Source: CAYMAT01 sp964388495
Lineage (GTDB): Bacteria > Patescibacteriota > Gracilibacteria > Peribacterales > Peribacteraceae
NCBI GenBank assembly: GCA_964388495.1
Contig: CAYMAT010000003.1
Coordinates: 1 to 42,294 of the forward strand
DNA: 42,294 bases
Direction of reading: 5' to 3'
Positions within the stretch are counted from its first letter, which is position 1, and every line of letters starts with the position of its first letter. Shown piece after piece: positions 8,183 through 15,848 of this stretch. Both the position numbers and the translations under genes were made by a program. Under the pieces are notes generated by a model. The model did not search any database, had not been told where the DNA came from, and worked only from the letters and a program-made list of their open reading frames with translations.

Positions 8183-8761
8183 ATGAGCCGCATGAAGACG
8201 GAGCGGCTGTTCACAGGGGCAACTATCCTGGCCATTCTCTTGCTTGGGGCGGGATTGGTATTCACGCTGCATGCGCTAGGCCGCGTCAATTACTGCCAAT
8301 GCGGATTGCGGGTATGGACTCCCAATGCCTGGAGCACGGAAACGTCGCAGGATTTTGCGGACCCGTACTCCCTGTCTCATATTTTGCACGGTCTCATTTT
8401 CTTTTGGGTTCTGCGCCTGGCTTTTAAGAAGGCTCCCGTCGCTTGGCTGCTAGTGGCAGCACTGGCAGTGGAAACAGGCTGGGAAATTTTTGAAAATTCG
8501 GAATTCATCATTAATAAGTATCGTTACGACACCGCATCCCTTAATTACTTTGGCGATAGCATACTCAACTCACTCGGAGACGTTTCTTTTACGTTTCTGG
8601 GTTTCTGGTTTGCCTGGCGGTATTCCTGGAAAGCCTCACTCGCCGTACTGATAGCACTGGAAGTGTTCATGGTGCTCACTATCCGGGACAATCTGACACT
8701 CAATATCCTCATGCTCATCCATCCGGTGCCCGCCATCCAGCACTGGCAACTGTCACATTAG
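8183..8761 (+). CDS. UPF0314 / DUF2585 family membrane protein
   Basis: The 192-residue product matches the UPF0314 (DUF2585) pattern closely. It has a first membrane helix, a CQCGLRVW turn with two Cys, TSQDFADPYSLSHILHGLIF, then ETGWEIFENSEFIINKYR, then YFGDSILNSLGD, and finally IRDNLTLNILMLIHP. Family members are integral membrane proteins of unknown function and, to my knowledge, best represented in Alphaproteobacteria. Three Met codons compete as start (8171, 8183, 8192). I chose 8183, which has GGAG 4 nt upstream; 8192 is equally possible because TACCAT lies 7 nt before it. It directly follows tRNA-Leu. Confidence 0.82.
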   Translation: MSRMKTERLFTGATILAILLLGAGLVFTLHALGRVNYCQCGLRVWTPNAWSTETSQDFADPYSLSHILHGLIFFWVLRLAFKKAPVAWLLVAALAVETGWEIFENSEFIINKYRYDTASLNYFGDSILNSLGDVSFTFLGFWFAWRYSWKASLAVLIALEVFMVLTIRDNLTLNILMLIHPVPAIQHWQLSH

Positions 8762-8846
8762 ACATCGCGGAAGTGAAACATTCCTGACACGGACTCCGGT
8801 AAAAATTCTTGGTTGCAACTCCGCCCTCATGATACGGTGGTTATCC

Positions 8847-9470
8847 ATGCGAAAGTTTGCGGCGACCGCAGGAATCTTAAGTTGTGCCTTGTGCGCAGTA
8901 GCGGCACATGCGCAGTCGTGCATCAACGTGCCAGAAGCCTCCCTCCCGCACGATGTGAACATGGACCAGGTGCGGGACACCTGGCTTTCCTGGAACAACC
9001 AGCTGCGTGCGGAGAAGGGTCTGGCACCCTACGTCCTTGATGAAAATCTGAACATCACCGCGGGCAACTGGGCAGCCTATGCCGCAAAGCGCGGCAGTAT
9101 CGACCACAAACGCTATAAAGGCAGCCCGTATTACGACTACTCAGCGATTGAGGACTGGTTTTCTGATAAAGGAGTGACTTTTGAAAATCTCAATCGTTAC
9201 ACGTTTACGGAAAACATCGGCTGGGGCCCCTACAGCTGTGCAGCCAAGGATTGCACTGGCAAGCTGAGCAACGAGATCCGCAGCACATTCGATTTCTATC
9301 TCTCCGAAAAAAACCGCAAAGACAAGCCGCACTACAATAGCCTGATGAATCCCTCTTTCCAGCGCATTGGAATAGGCATTGCCGAGAATACCGCGCAGAA
9401 AAGATATTATCTCGTGGTGCACTACGGAACGGAGCTTACATCTTCGCCAGTGCAAGCTTGTTCACAGTAA
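8847..9470 (+). CDS. secreted CAP (SCP/PR-1) domain protein
   Basis: This 207-residue protein begins with a signal peptide (MRKFAATAGILSCALCAVAA, cleavage near AHA-QS). It contains a CAP domain (about residues 35-200): WLSWNNQLRAEKGLAPYVLDE at the start, the central RGSIDHKRY where the active-cleft His is expected, TENIGW, and PHYNSLMNPSFQRIGIGIA, the typical HYxxMxxPxxxxxGxG signature. Extra Cys pairs (SCIN, YSCAAKDC, QACSQ) suggest disulphides, so the protein is probably extracytoplasmic. Bacterial CAP proteins are secreted, and their activities remain mostly unknown. An upstream in-frame ATG at 8829 is possible but would spoil the signal peptide start. Confidence 0.85.
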   Translation: MRKFAATAGILSCALCAVAAHAQSCINVPEASLPHDVNMDQVRDTWLSWNNQLRAEKGLAPYVLDENLNITAGNWAAYAAKRGSIDHKRYKGSPYYDYSAIEDWFSDKGVTFENLNRYTFTENIGWGPYSCAAKDCTGKLSNEIRSTFDFYLSEKNRKDKPHYNSLMNPSFQRIGIGIAENTAQKRYYLVVHYGTELTSSPVQACSQ

Positions 9471-9530
9471 GCAGGTGAAGGGTTTTTGGGCAAATTGCTG
9501 ATCCGGAAAAAAGCTGTAAGACTTATAGTT

Positions 9531-11087
9531 ATGATCCGTCTTCATCTAAACCGCAAAATCCGCTCACGAATGCTGTGGGGATTTTTTTCTGCAGCTTTGC
9601 TTGCCGGAATCCTCGGCTACAGGACAGTGGGGATTTCCGCTGACGAGCCGTCACTCTATACATCCGGTGTCCAGGAATATGCCTACTTGTTCATGGGTGG
9701 GCCGCAGCCCGCAGTGCAGGATTGGCAGTTCCATAATCCCTTCGTACACATGCTTCTTTTTGCGGCTCAACGCGTCTTAGGCATAGAGGCCGCACAATCC
9801 ATCTGGCTCTTCCGGCATTTCTTACTGTTCCTGCTTTTTCTTGCGGCTGTGCGTGTCCTGTATTCCATCGGAGCAATGCTCTTCGAGGACTGGATATACG
9901 CATGTATTGCTGCGGTTTTTCTTTTCCTGAGCCCGCGAGTCTTCCTTCAGGCATTCCACAACCCCAAGGACATGCCCGCCCTGGCGTTCTTCACGTTTGC
10001 GATGTGGAGCTTGTTCCAGTGCAGAAAAAGCGGGTACTCCCTGGGGTGGCTTTCTGCACACGCGCTGCTGTGTGCCCTGGCGGTGGGCCTGCGCCCTTTC
10101 GCGTTCCTGTTGCCGCTTTTCACCATCGCCGCAGTGGTGCTGGACAAGGGACTCAGCGGCAGGTCCTGGAGGCAGTGCATGATCGTCTCCGCAACGTTTC
10201 TCGTTCTATTTTGGATTCTCCTCATCGCAAGCTGGCCCCTATTGTGGAGCCATCCCGTTACCCATCTGCTATCCGCATTTGCCGACAACACCACGCGTGC
10301 CGCGGGCGGCCTGTATATGGGGCACATGGTCACGCAATTACCGTGGCACTACGCGCCGGTCTGGATACTCATCACCACTCCCCTGCTCTATAGCGCTCTC
10401 TTCCTGGTGGGCCTAGGGAACACCGTATACGCGTTTCTCAAACAGCCGTCGTCCGTATTGCACTCAGAATCCTCGTGGCTGTTCATTGGAGGCTGGATCC
10501 TGCTGCCCTATCTGGCGCTCGTTCTTTTGCACATGGGCATTTTTGACGAGTGGCGACACCTGCTCTTCCTCTATCCCGCATTTGTCCTGTTTGCCGTTCG
10601 CGGACTCCACGTACTGTGGAATATTCGCCAGTTGTTCCTTAAAAAAGCATTACTGTCTCTCTGCTGCCTGTCCCTTGTCTGGACAGCCGTATGGATGACC
10701 GTCAATCACCCGCACGAGTTTGCGTACTTCAGCATTCCGTCTTCCCTGGTGCGCGGCAACTTTGATTTGGACTACTGGAGTCTGTCCTACAGGGACGGCA
10801 TCGAGTGGGTGCTGGCACACGACAAGCGCCCCGCCGTCCCCCTCTATACCGCCTCGCGCGTTGGATACGTCAATGGAGATCTCTTCCCGCGCGCAGAGTG
10901 GGAGCGGCTTCGCTTTGTGAGCGCATCCAGTGCTGATTATCTTTTGGATAATTACCGCTGGAACGGATACGCACCTGCCATGGGCAGCGGACGCCTGCTG
11001 TACGGCGTGACGGTAGACGGGCTCCTGGTCCACGGTGTCTACAAGGGGCCGGACACGGATAACGTGTATTCCTCGCATGCAGAATAA
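9531..11087 (+). CDS. GT-C fold glycosyltransferase (PMT/ArnT-like)
   Basis: A 518-residue polytopic protein with about 11 membrane helices. The first extracytoplasmic loop carries the acidic motif ISADEPSLYTSGVQEY, which fits the catalytic Asp/Glu of GT-C transferases that use polyprenyl-phosphate sugars, as in protein O-mannosyltransferases and ArnT. FHNPKDMPALAFFTFA resembles the second loop motif of the family. The C-terminal 110 residues are soluble. The start is ATG 9531; the frame extends 45 nt upstream only through a TTG. The likely role is surface glycosylation. It ends just before a shared terminator hairpin. Confidence 0.75.
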   Translation: MIRLHLNRKIRSRMLWGFFSAALLAGILGYRTVGISADEPSLYTSGVQEYAYLFMGGPQPAVQDWQFHNPFVHMLLFAAQRVLGIEAAQSIWLFRHFLLFLLFLAAVRVLYSIGAMLFEDWIYACIAAVFLFLSPRVFLQAFHNPKDMPALAFFTFAMWSLFQCRKSGYSLGWLSAHALLCALAVGLRPFAFLLPLFTIAAVVLDKGLSGRSWRQCMIVSATFLVLFWILLIASWPLLWSHPVTHLLSAFADNTTRAAGGLYMGHMVTQLPWHYAPVWILITTPLLYSALFLVGLGNTVYAFLKQPSSVLHSESSWLFIGGWILLPYLALVLLHMGIFDEWRHLLFLYPAFVLFAVRGLHVLWNIRQLFLKKALLSLCCLSLVWTAVWMTVNHPHEFAYFSIPSSLVRGNFDLDYWSLSYRDGIEWVLAHDKRPAVPLYTASRVGYVNGDLFPRAEWERLRFVSASSADYLLDNYRWNGYAPAMGSGRLLYGVTVDGLLVHGVYKGPDTDNVYSSHAE

Positions 11088-11088
11088 A

Positions 11089-11110
11089 AAGGACGCCGTT
11101 TGGCGTCCTT
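11089..11110 (-). terminator. intrinsic terminator between convergent genes
   Basis: AAGGACGCC (11089-11097) and GGCGTCCTT (11102-11110) form a perfect 9-bp stem with a 4-nt loop. On the minus strand the stem runs into five T residues, so it best serves the small gene ending at 11127. It may also stop the plus-strand glycosyltransferase transcript. Confidence 0.8.
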
Positions 11111-11126
11111 CTCTACTGCATGAAGA

Positions 11127-11405
11127 TTAGCGAGTGGGGGCAGCCGTGTGCTGTACCTTCATCTGCTGGCGCTGGAGGATGCGACGATTCCGCGGCAGCT
11201 GGTAGCTGCGCAGGTCACTGCGAGTGATGCCCATGTCCCCTACTTGCCACGTGACATCCGTTGAACGAATGACAGCGGCCCGCAGGAGTTCTGCAGTGGC
11301 AGACAGGCGGTAAGCTAGCGCCAAAGCGTAGACGGAGCAGAGCGTTGCGAAGATAGAAAGGAGGGCGATGCAACGCTTATCGCCAAGATGAATGTGTGTT
11401 TTCAT
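11127..11405 (-). CDS. small single-pass membrane protein, unknown
   Basis: The 92-residue product has a polar start (MKTHIHLGDKR), one hydrophobic segment (about residues 12-31) and a basic, Gln/Arg-rich tail with SYQLPRNRRILQRQQMKVQ. I recognise no family; topology resembles small division- or envelope-associated proteins, but that is only an impression. The start is decided by a consensus promoter whose TATAAT ends 7 nt before this ATG. A longer frame starting 36 nt earlier would begin upstream of the transcript. Confidence 0.65.
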   Translation of the reverse strand: MKTHIHLGDKRCIALLSIFATLCSVYALALAYRLSATAELLRAAVIRSTDVTWQVGDMGITRSDLRSYQLPRNRRILQRQQMKVQHTAAPTR

Positions 11406-11412
11406 AAGACAC

Positions 11413-11441
11413 ATTATACAATATTTTATAATTATTTGCAA
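11413..11441 (-). promoter_or_regulatory. consensus promoter, leaderless spacing
   Basis: On the minus strand TTGCAA (11436-11441), exactly 17 nt, then TATAAT (11413-11418). The ATG at 11405 follows after 7 nt, so transcription should start at or within 1-2 nt of the start codon. The spacer is very AT-rich compared with the surrounding DNA. Confidence 0.75.
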
Positions 11442-11447
11442 ATACTC

Positions 11448-12125
11448 TTAATCGCCTAAACTCAAACTCCCGCCAAATCCTCCCTGATTATCCCCATATT
11501 TGAGGATAGCGGCGGTCACCGGGCAATCCCCATTGAGCAGCACGGGAAATGTCCAACCCTGACTCCCTTTCGTCAATTCGTCTTCGCCGAACAGATTCAA
11601 AAACGACCGACTGCGCGGACAGCGGCTGTTACTGGCTCTGCCCACGATCACATTGCCATTCACGTCGCGCGCGCTGGCGGAGGATGAACTGCGATTGAGA
11701 GAACTGGCAAAGACGGTCCGTCCATCTACGTGCACAAGCACGCTCGCATAGCCGCTCCGTGACCCTGAAAAAGAATTGCGTGATGAAGAGGACGACGATG
11801 AATGCTCTCCGCCAATAACATGAATGGTGGCAGAGGCAGAGTCCGCGGGTGACGATTTCTCGGTGACGATGGAGGAACGCTGCGAATTGGAGGGCGAATC
11901 CACTACTTCCTGCGGCATACCCCGAATTTCCGCCTGTAGCGTTTTCCACTCCGCATCATCCGGCACGCGCTTTTCCTGCGCGTAGCAAACGCCCGTCGCA
12001 TCCGCCTTGCAAGGCGACACAAAGGTTTGAACGGCGTTCCCGGTAGCGGAACTGCTGGACGTGGACGAGCAGCCGGCAAGGAGTGCGGTGCTCAAGATGC
12101 CCGTAACAAACCACCACTTCTGCAT
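11448..12125 (-). CDS. Ser-rich lipoprotein, unknown
   Basis: A 225-residue protein with a lipoprotein signal peptide (MQKWWFVTGILSTALLAGC; lipobox LAGC, Cys19). The mature chain has two Ser-rich tracts (after the lipobox and around residues 108-118) that look like flexible linkers. In the C-terminal half, four Cys (positions near CYAQ, SRCPRS, GDCPV and FVSPCK) may form disulphides. The end GDNQGGFGGSLSLGD is Gly-rich. No family is recognised. It is transcribed divergently from groESL with its own promoter. Confidence 0.7.
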   Translation of the reverse strand: MQKWWFVTGILSTALLAGCSSTSSSSATGNAVQTFVSPCKADATGVCYAQEKRVPDDAEWKTLQAEIRGMPQEVVDSPSNSQRSSIVTEKSSPADSASATIHVIGGEHSSSSSSSRNSFSGSRSGYASVLVHVDGRTVFASSLNRSSSSASARDVNGNVIVGRASNSRCPRSRSFLNLFGEDELTKGSQGWTFPVLLNGDCPVTAAILKYGDNQGGFGGSLSLGD

Positions 12126-12133
12126 CGTAAGTA

Positions 12134-12162
12134 AATTAACAAATAATCTGCATATTTGTCAA
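12134..12162 (-). promoter_or_regulatory. promoter of the Ser-rich lipoprotein gene
   Basis: On the minus strand TTGACA (12157-12162), a 17-nt spacer and a poor -10, TTAATT (12134-12139), sit 8 nt before the ATG at 12125. The perfect -35 may compensate for the weak -10. It lies back to back with the groES promoter. Confidence 0.5.
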
Positions 12163-12172
12163 TTAAACGCCC

Positions 12173-12201
12173 TTGGAAATTACAATTTATCACTCTACAA
12201 T
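12173..12201 (+). promoter_or_regulatory. groESL promoter
   Basis: TTGGAA (12173-12178), 17 nt, TACAAT (12196-12201). The transcript would carry a leader of about 45 nt that is pyrimidine-rich near the ATG and has no Shine-Dalgarno sequence. Confidence 0.75.
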
Positions 12202-12213
12202 CCCGACTGCTAA
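12187..12213 (+). promoter_or_regulatory. CIRCE-like HrcA operator
   Basis: TTATCACTC (12187-12195), nine nucleotides, then GACTGCTAA (12205-12213). The known CIRCE element is TTAGCACTC-N9-GAGTGCTAA, so each arm differs from consensus at one of nine positions and the spacing is exact. It covers the end of the promoter spacer and the whole -10, where HrcA binding would block RNA polymerase. HrcA itself is not in the window. Confidence 0.75.
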
Positions 12214-12254
12214 TTCCGGTACAGAACCGGATTCGCTTCTTTCCCTTTCATCCT

Positions 12255-12602
12255 ATGAGTACTTCCACACCCAAGCTTGCGGTCAAGATTGAGCCTCTGG
12301 GCGACCGTGTTGTTGTCATGCCCGTTGAGCGCGAGACGACCACCAAGTCCGGCATTGTCATCCCCGATACGGCCTCCGGCGAAAAACCGAGCGAAGGCGT
12401 GGTGATCGCACTCGGATCCGGCAAGATCACCAATGACCACGGCAAGGAAGTGGCTAATCCCAAGGATTTCCTCAAAGTGGGCGATCACGTTCTTTACGGC
12501 CGCTACGCGGGTGATGAGATCAAGCTGAAGGACACGGACGGCAAAACCGTGGAAGTGAAGATCCTGCACCTGGATTCCGTCCTGGGAAAAATCGGCGCTT
12601 AA
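12255..12602 (+). CDS. groES: co-chaperonin GroES
   Basis: GroES forms the lid of the GroEL folding chamber. The 115-residue protein contains the family core: KIEPLGDRVVVMPVERETTT, KSGIVIPDTASGEKP (the mobile loop region), EGVVIALGSGK, and VLYGRYAGDEIK near the end. It is about 15-18 residues longer than E. coli GroES, mainly from an N-terminal MSTSTPKLA stretch and an insertion in NDHGKEVANPKDFL. The start is ATG 12255; the open frame continues upstream through the promoter and is not coding there. groEL follows 48 nt downstream. Confidence 0.96.
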   Translation: MSTSTPKLAVKIEPLGDRVVVMPVERETTTKSGIVIPDTASGEKPSEGVVIALGSGKITNDHGKEVANPKDFLKVGDHVLYGRYAGDEIKLKDTDGKTVEVKILHLDSVLGKIGA

Positions 12603-12650
12603 TTTTCGACACTATTCACTTTTCTCTTTTCATTTTTCTCTCCAACGCAT

Positions 12651-14288
12651 ATGGCAAAGCAACTCCTCCTGGGCGCAGAAGCCCGCGAAAAGCTCCTCAA
12701 AGGCGTGAGCAAGCTGGCTCAAGCCGTCACCACCACCATGGGACCGCTGGGTCGCAATGCCGCCATCGATAAAAAATACGGTGGACCCACCGTTACCAAG
12801 GACGGCGTGACTGTTGCCAAGGAAATCGAGCTCCCGGATGCATTCGAGAATATGGGCGCGCAGCTGGTCAAAGAGGCTGCCACCAAGACCAATGATGCCG
12901 CTGGTGACGGAACCACCACCGCCACGGTGCTGGCCCACGCCATCATGCAGGAAGGACTCAAGCACTTGAGCAGCGGCAAGAACGCCATCTCCATCAAGAA
13001 TGGCATCATGAAGGCCGTGGACGCCGTCGCCCATTACCTGGACAGCATCAAGAAGACCATCAGCAAAAAGGAGGAGTTCGCCGCAGTCGCCACCATTTCC
13101 GCCCAGGATAAGGAGATCGGTGATTTGATCGCCGAAGTGATCGACGAGGTGGGCAAGGACGGTGTGGTAACGGTGGAAGCCGGCCAGACCCTCGGGATCG
13201 AAAAAGAGTTTGTGGAAGGCATGCAGTTTGACCAGGGATACATCTCGCAGTACTTCGTGACGGACGCCGCCAGCATGAAGGCCGTCTACGACAAACCGTA
13301 CATCCTCATCACGGACAAGAAGATCAGCAGCATCCAGGAAATCCTGCCCCTTCTGGAAAGCATGGCGCAGAAAGGACGCAAGGAGCTGGTGATCATCGCG
13401 GAGAACGTGGAAGGCGAAGCGCTGGCCGTGCTGGTGGTGAACAAGCTGAAGGGCACGTTCAACACCCTGGCCATCAAGGCCCCCGCCTTTGGCGCCCGCC
13501 GCAAGGAGATGCTCAAGGACATTGCCATCCTCACGGGCGGACGTGTGATCAGTGAGGAAGTGGGTCTTAAGCTGGAAAATGCGACCATCGAGGATCTGGG
13601 TAAGGCCCGCCGCGTGATCGCCTCCAAGGACGACTGCACGGTCATTGACGGTGACGGTGACAAGAACGACATCAAGGCCCGCGTGGAGGAGATCAAAAAC
13701 CAGATCGACGGCAGCAAGTCCGACTTTGACCGCGAAAAGCTCCAGGAGCGCCTGGCCAAGCTCTCCGGCGGTGTGGCTGTGATCAAGGTGGGTGCCGCCA
13801 CGGAGGTGGAACAGAAGGAAAAACAGCACCGCGTGGAGGACGCCCTGTCCGCCACCCGCGCCGCAGCAGAGGAAGGCATCGTCCCCGGCGGAGGCACGGC
13901 GTACATCCGCTCCATTGAGGCCTTGAGCAAGCTGAAGGGCGGAAGCGCCGATGAGCAGATCGGTATCGATATCGTGAAGGGAGCCCTCACCGCCCCCACC
14001 ATGCACATCGCCCAGAACGCGGGCGCGGAGGGCAAGGTGGTGGTGGAGAAAGTGAAGAGCGAGAAGGGCAACGTGGGATACAACGCCCTCACGGGTAAAT
14101 ACGAGGACCTGGTGAAGGCCATGGTCATCGATCCCAAGAAGGTGACGCGCTCCGCACTGGAGAACGCCGCCTCCGTCGCCGCCATGTTCCTCACGCTGGA
14201 AGTGGCCATCACGGACATCCCCGAGAAGGAAAAGACCCCCGCCATGCCCGACGGCGGAATGGGTGGGATGGGGGGGATGGGATTCTGA
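12651..14288 (+). CDS. groEL: chaperonin GroEL
   Basis: The 545-residue protein is full length (E. coli GroEL has 548). It shows the ATP-site motifs TMGPLGRNAAIDKKYG, TKDGVTVAKEI and NDAAGDGTTTATVLA, the apical-domain pattern, and a C-terminal Gly-Met tail (GGMGGMGGMGF) as in other bacterial GroELs. It folds proteins in the cytoplasm together with GroES. The 48-nt gap after groES is rich in T and C and lacks a Shine-Dalgarno sequence. Both genes should be controlled by the CIRCE-like operator. An intrinsic terminator follows directly. Confidence 0.98.
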   Translation: MAKQLLLGAEAREKLLKGVSKLAQAVTTTMGPLGRNAAIDKKYGGPTVTKDGVTVAKEIELPDAFENMGAQLVKEAATKTNDAAGDGTTTATVLAHAIMQEGLKHLSSGKNAISIKNGIMKAVDAVAHYLDSIKKTISKKEEFAAVATISAQDKEIGDLIAEVIDEVGKDGVVTVEAGQTLGIEKEFVEGMQFDQGYISQYFVTDAASMKAVYDKPYILITDKKISSIQEILPLLESMAQKGRKELVIIAENVEGEALAVLVVNKLKGTFNTLAIKAPAFGARRKEMLKDIAILTGGRVISEEVGLKLENATIEDLGKARRVIASKDDCTVIDGDGDKNDIKARVEEIKNQIDGSKSDFDREKLQERLAKLSGGVAVIKVGAATEVEQKEKQHRVEDALSATRAAAEEGIVPGGGTAYIRSIEALSKLKGGSADEQIGIDIVKGALTAPTMHIAQNAGAEGKVVVEKVKSEKGNVGYNALTGKYEDLVKAMVIDPKKVTRSALENAASVAAMFLTLEVAITDIPEKEKTPAMPDGGMGGMGGMGF

Positions 14289-14299
14289 GATGCAATCGA

Positions 14300-14326
14300 A
14301 AAGACCCCTGGGAGGGGTCTTTTTTT
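14300..14326 (+). terminator. groESL terminator
   Basis: A stem AAGACCCC/GGGGTCTT with loop TGGGA is followed by a run of seven T residues (14320-14326). The opposite strand has four T after the stem, so it may also act on the minus-strand gene ending at 14325. Confidence 0.88.
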
Positions 14327-14585
14327 ATGCGGTCATGCGCTCCTGTTTTGTAGGGCGAATAATGCTTTCACGGACTCTCGGTTTGTCCAAAAGCCTGCAG
14401 AGTGCCTTGGCGGTTATCTCCATGTTCTTTTGAGTCACATCGTGCCACGGCTGAAGCACCACTGTCTCACCCAAAGAAAGAATGGTGCAGTATCCGCGCT
14501 CCGGATGATCAAGGAAATCCCCCTTTTTCAGCAGAGGTACAGCCGCTTTTTCTTGCTCCCGGTTGAGAAAAGGAGATGTTTCCAT
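14325..14585 (-). CDS. unknown small protein (86 aa)
   Basis: The 86-residue product starts METSPFLNREQEKAAVPLLK. Its middle, GDFLDHPERGYCTILSLGE, looks like a small beta-strand unit, and a basic C-terminal helix follows. I recognise no family. The start at ATG 14585 is set by a promoter whose -10 (TAGACT) ends 8 nt upstream; a longer frame from 14633 would overlap the previous gene and precede the transcript. Base composition is slightly AT-richer than groEL. Confidence 0.55.
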   Translation of the reverse strand: METSPFLNREQEKAAVPLLKKGDFLDHPERGYCTILSLGETVVLQPWHDVTQKNMEITAKALCRLLDKPRVRESIIRPTKQERMTA

Positions 14586-14593
14586 AGCGCACG

Positions 14594-14622
14594 AGTCTAG
14601 GAGTGAATACTCACTTGGCCAA
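14594..14622 (-). promoter_or_regulatory. promoter with internal inverted repeat
   Basis: On the minus strand TTGGCC (14617-14622), 17 nt, TAGACT (14594-14599), 8 nt to the ATG. The spacer contains AGTGA-GTAT-TCACT (14602-14615), a 5-bp inverted repeat around a 4-nt centre, which could be an operator. Confidence 0.6.
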
Positions 14623-15084
14623 GTGCTCTGCATGAATCTTCTGGATACGCTCCTGGATAACCCGGCACATCCCTAGCAGCAGCAACCGTATGCCCTCTGT
14701 TTCAGCCGTTGTTTTATTGGCAAGACTTACAACTTGCGCTTGATATCTGTCCAAAAGAAAAACCTCGTGTTCATGTGCACTCACGATTTGTGTCACCTTG
14801 TCGCCAATGTCCGCATCATTCATGCCCAGTCTGGTAAGATGCTCTGCAAGAAACTTTCGGACGCCTTGTATTTTGCTTGCCATTTTTACAAATTGGCTCT
14901 GCCAATTTTTCCCTGAGCCTATTTGAAGGAGCAGAGCGGAAGGGACATTGAGATAGCCTTCCAGATGCTGAGCATCGGTATACAGATTGTATGTTTCCGA
15001 CTGCCTCTCCGGTAAGCGGACTTGCGCGCTTTCTCCCGTAACACGCTCTACGGAGGGGGCAGGACAAGGGCGACTGTTTTTCAT
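14611..15084 (-). CDS. unknown mostly helical protein (157 aa)
   Basis: This frame encodes 157 residues from ATG 15084. After a polar N-terminus the chain is helical, with repeated charged/hydrophobic patterns such as KMASKIQGVRKFLAEHLTRL and LLLLGMCRVIQERIQKIHAE. There is no signal peptide or membrane helix, so it is probably cytoplasmic. I recognise no family. The frame stays open for another 370 nt upstream, but that part is antisense to tmk and is excluded. The small gene at 14325-14585 follows with its own promoter inside this gene's 3' end. Confidence 0.55.
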   Translation of the reverse strand: MKNSRPCPAPSVERVTGESAQVRLPERQSETYNLYTDAQHLEGYLNVPSALLLQIGSGKNWQSQFVKMASKIQGVRKFLAEHLTRLGMNDADIGDKVTQIVSAHEHEVFLLDRYQAQVVSLANKTTAETEGIRLLLLGMCRVIQERIQKIHAEHLAK

Positions 15085-15190
15085 GACATGGGGGAAAAAT
15101 TGAAAAGTGACGCGCGTACAATTTCCTTCACATTTCAAGGGTATAAGAGGCCGCTTTTCCTTGTACCCCCAGGGCCCGTACACTGTGCGT

Positions 15191-15775
15191 ATGCCGCTGA
15201 TTGTCCTGGACGGCCCGGACGCCACAGGGACCTCTACCCAATGCGGTTTTCTGGCTGAACGTCTGCGTGCCCAGGGTTTTTTGGTTATCCAGACCGCAGA
15301 GCCCACCAGCGGGCCCGTGGGGACGGAAATCCGTACCATGCTGCGCGGAGGCGCGAACGTAAGCCCTCTGGAACTGCAATTGCTGTTTTGCAAGGACCGT
15401 ACCTGGCACGTGGAACATGTTTTACAACCCGCGCTGGATGCAGGGAACGTCATCATCTGCGACCGCTACTGGCATTCCACCATCGTGTATGCGGCGGCAC
15501 AGGGGCTTCCCACCGACGAGCTCCAGAGGATCAATGATGCTTTCCCGCAGCCTGCCATCACGTTTTTCACGCTTCCGCCGTTTGCGGTGGCCATGCAGCG
15601 CATGCAGAAGCGGTCGGAAAAAGACGTTTTTGAAAAAGAGGATTTCCAGCGACGCATTCATGACGAGTACTGGAAACTGTCCAGAACAGGTCAAAATATC
15701 CATGTGATCGATACTTCCGGCGACAAACAGGTGACGGCATCGGAGATTGAGCGGCTTGCAAAAACCGTAATCTGA
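15191..15775 (+). CDS. tmk: thymidylate kinase with altered Walker A
   Basis: The 194-residue protein is the right length for dTMP kinase, which makes dTDP from dTMP. It has the family motifs TAEPTSGPVGTEIR (residues about 37-50), CDRYWHSTIVYAAAQG (the DRY motif that places the base) and a LID-like arginine stretch KRSEKDVFEKEDFQRR. The P-loop, LDGPDATGTSTQ, has Thr14 where nearly all P-loop kinases have the catalytic Lys of GKS/T; the codon is an unambiguous ACC. The start is ATG 15191, with TACACT ending 6 nt upstream. Identity as a Tmk-family protein is firm; activity is less certain because of the Lys loss. Confidence 0.88.
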   Translation: MPLIVLDGPDATGTSTQCGFLAERLRAQGFLVIQTAEPTSGPVGTEIRTMLRGGANVSPLELQLLFCKDRTWHVEHVLQPALDAGNVIICDRYWHSTIVYAAAQGLPTDELQRINDAFPQPAITFFTLPPFAVAMQRMQKRSEKDVFEKEDFQRRIHDEYWKLSRTGQNIHVIDTSGDKQVTASEIERLAKTVI

Positions 15776-15848
15776 AACCCCACATACGTCACTTTCTTGT
15801 AACCTTTTTTTCGCTTGCGCGTAAAAGCCTCTGTCTTCCCCCACCCCT

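Noticed and set aside
7901..8272. N-terminal extension of MscS by 124 codons
   Set aside because: The extension would run through the tRNA-Leu gene and the mscS promoter region.
12630..14006. A 458-codon minus-strand frame across groEL
   Set aside because: Antisense shadow of groEL; low-complexity His/Asp/Gly-rich translation.
15085..15456. N-terminal extension of the 157-aa unknown protein
   Set aside because: It is antisense to the 5' half of tmk and Cys/Arg-rich in an unstructured way.
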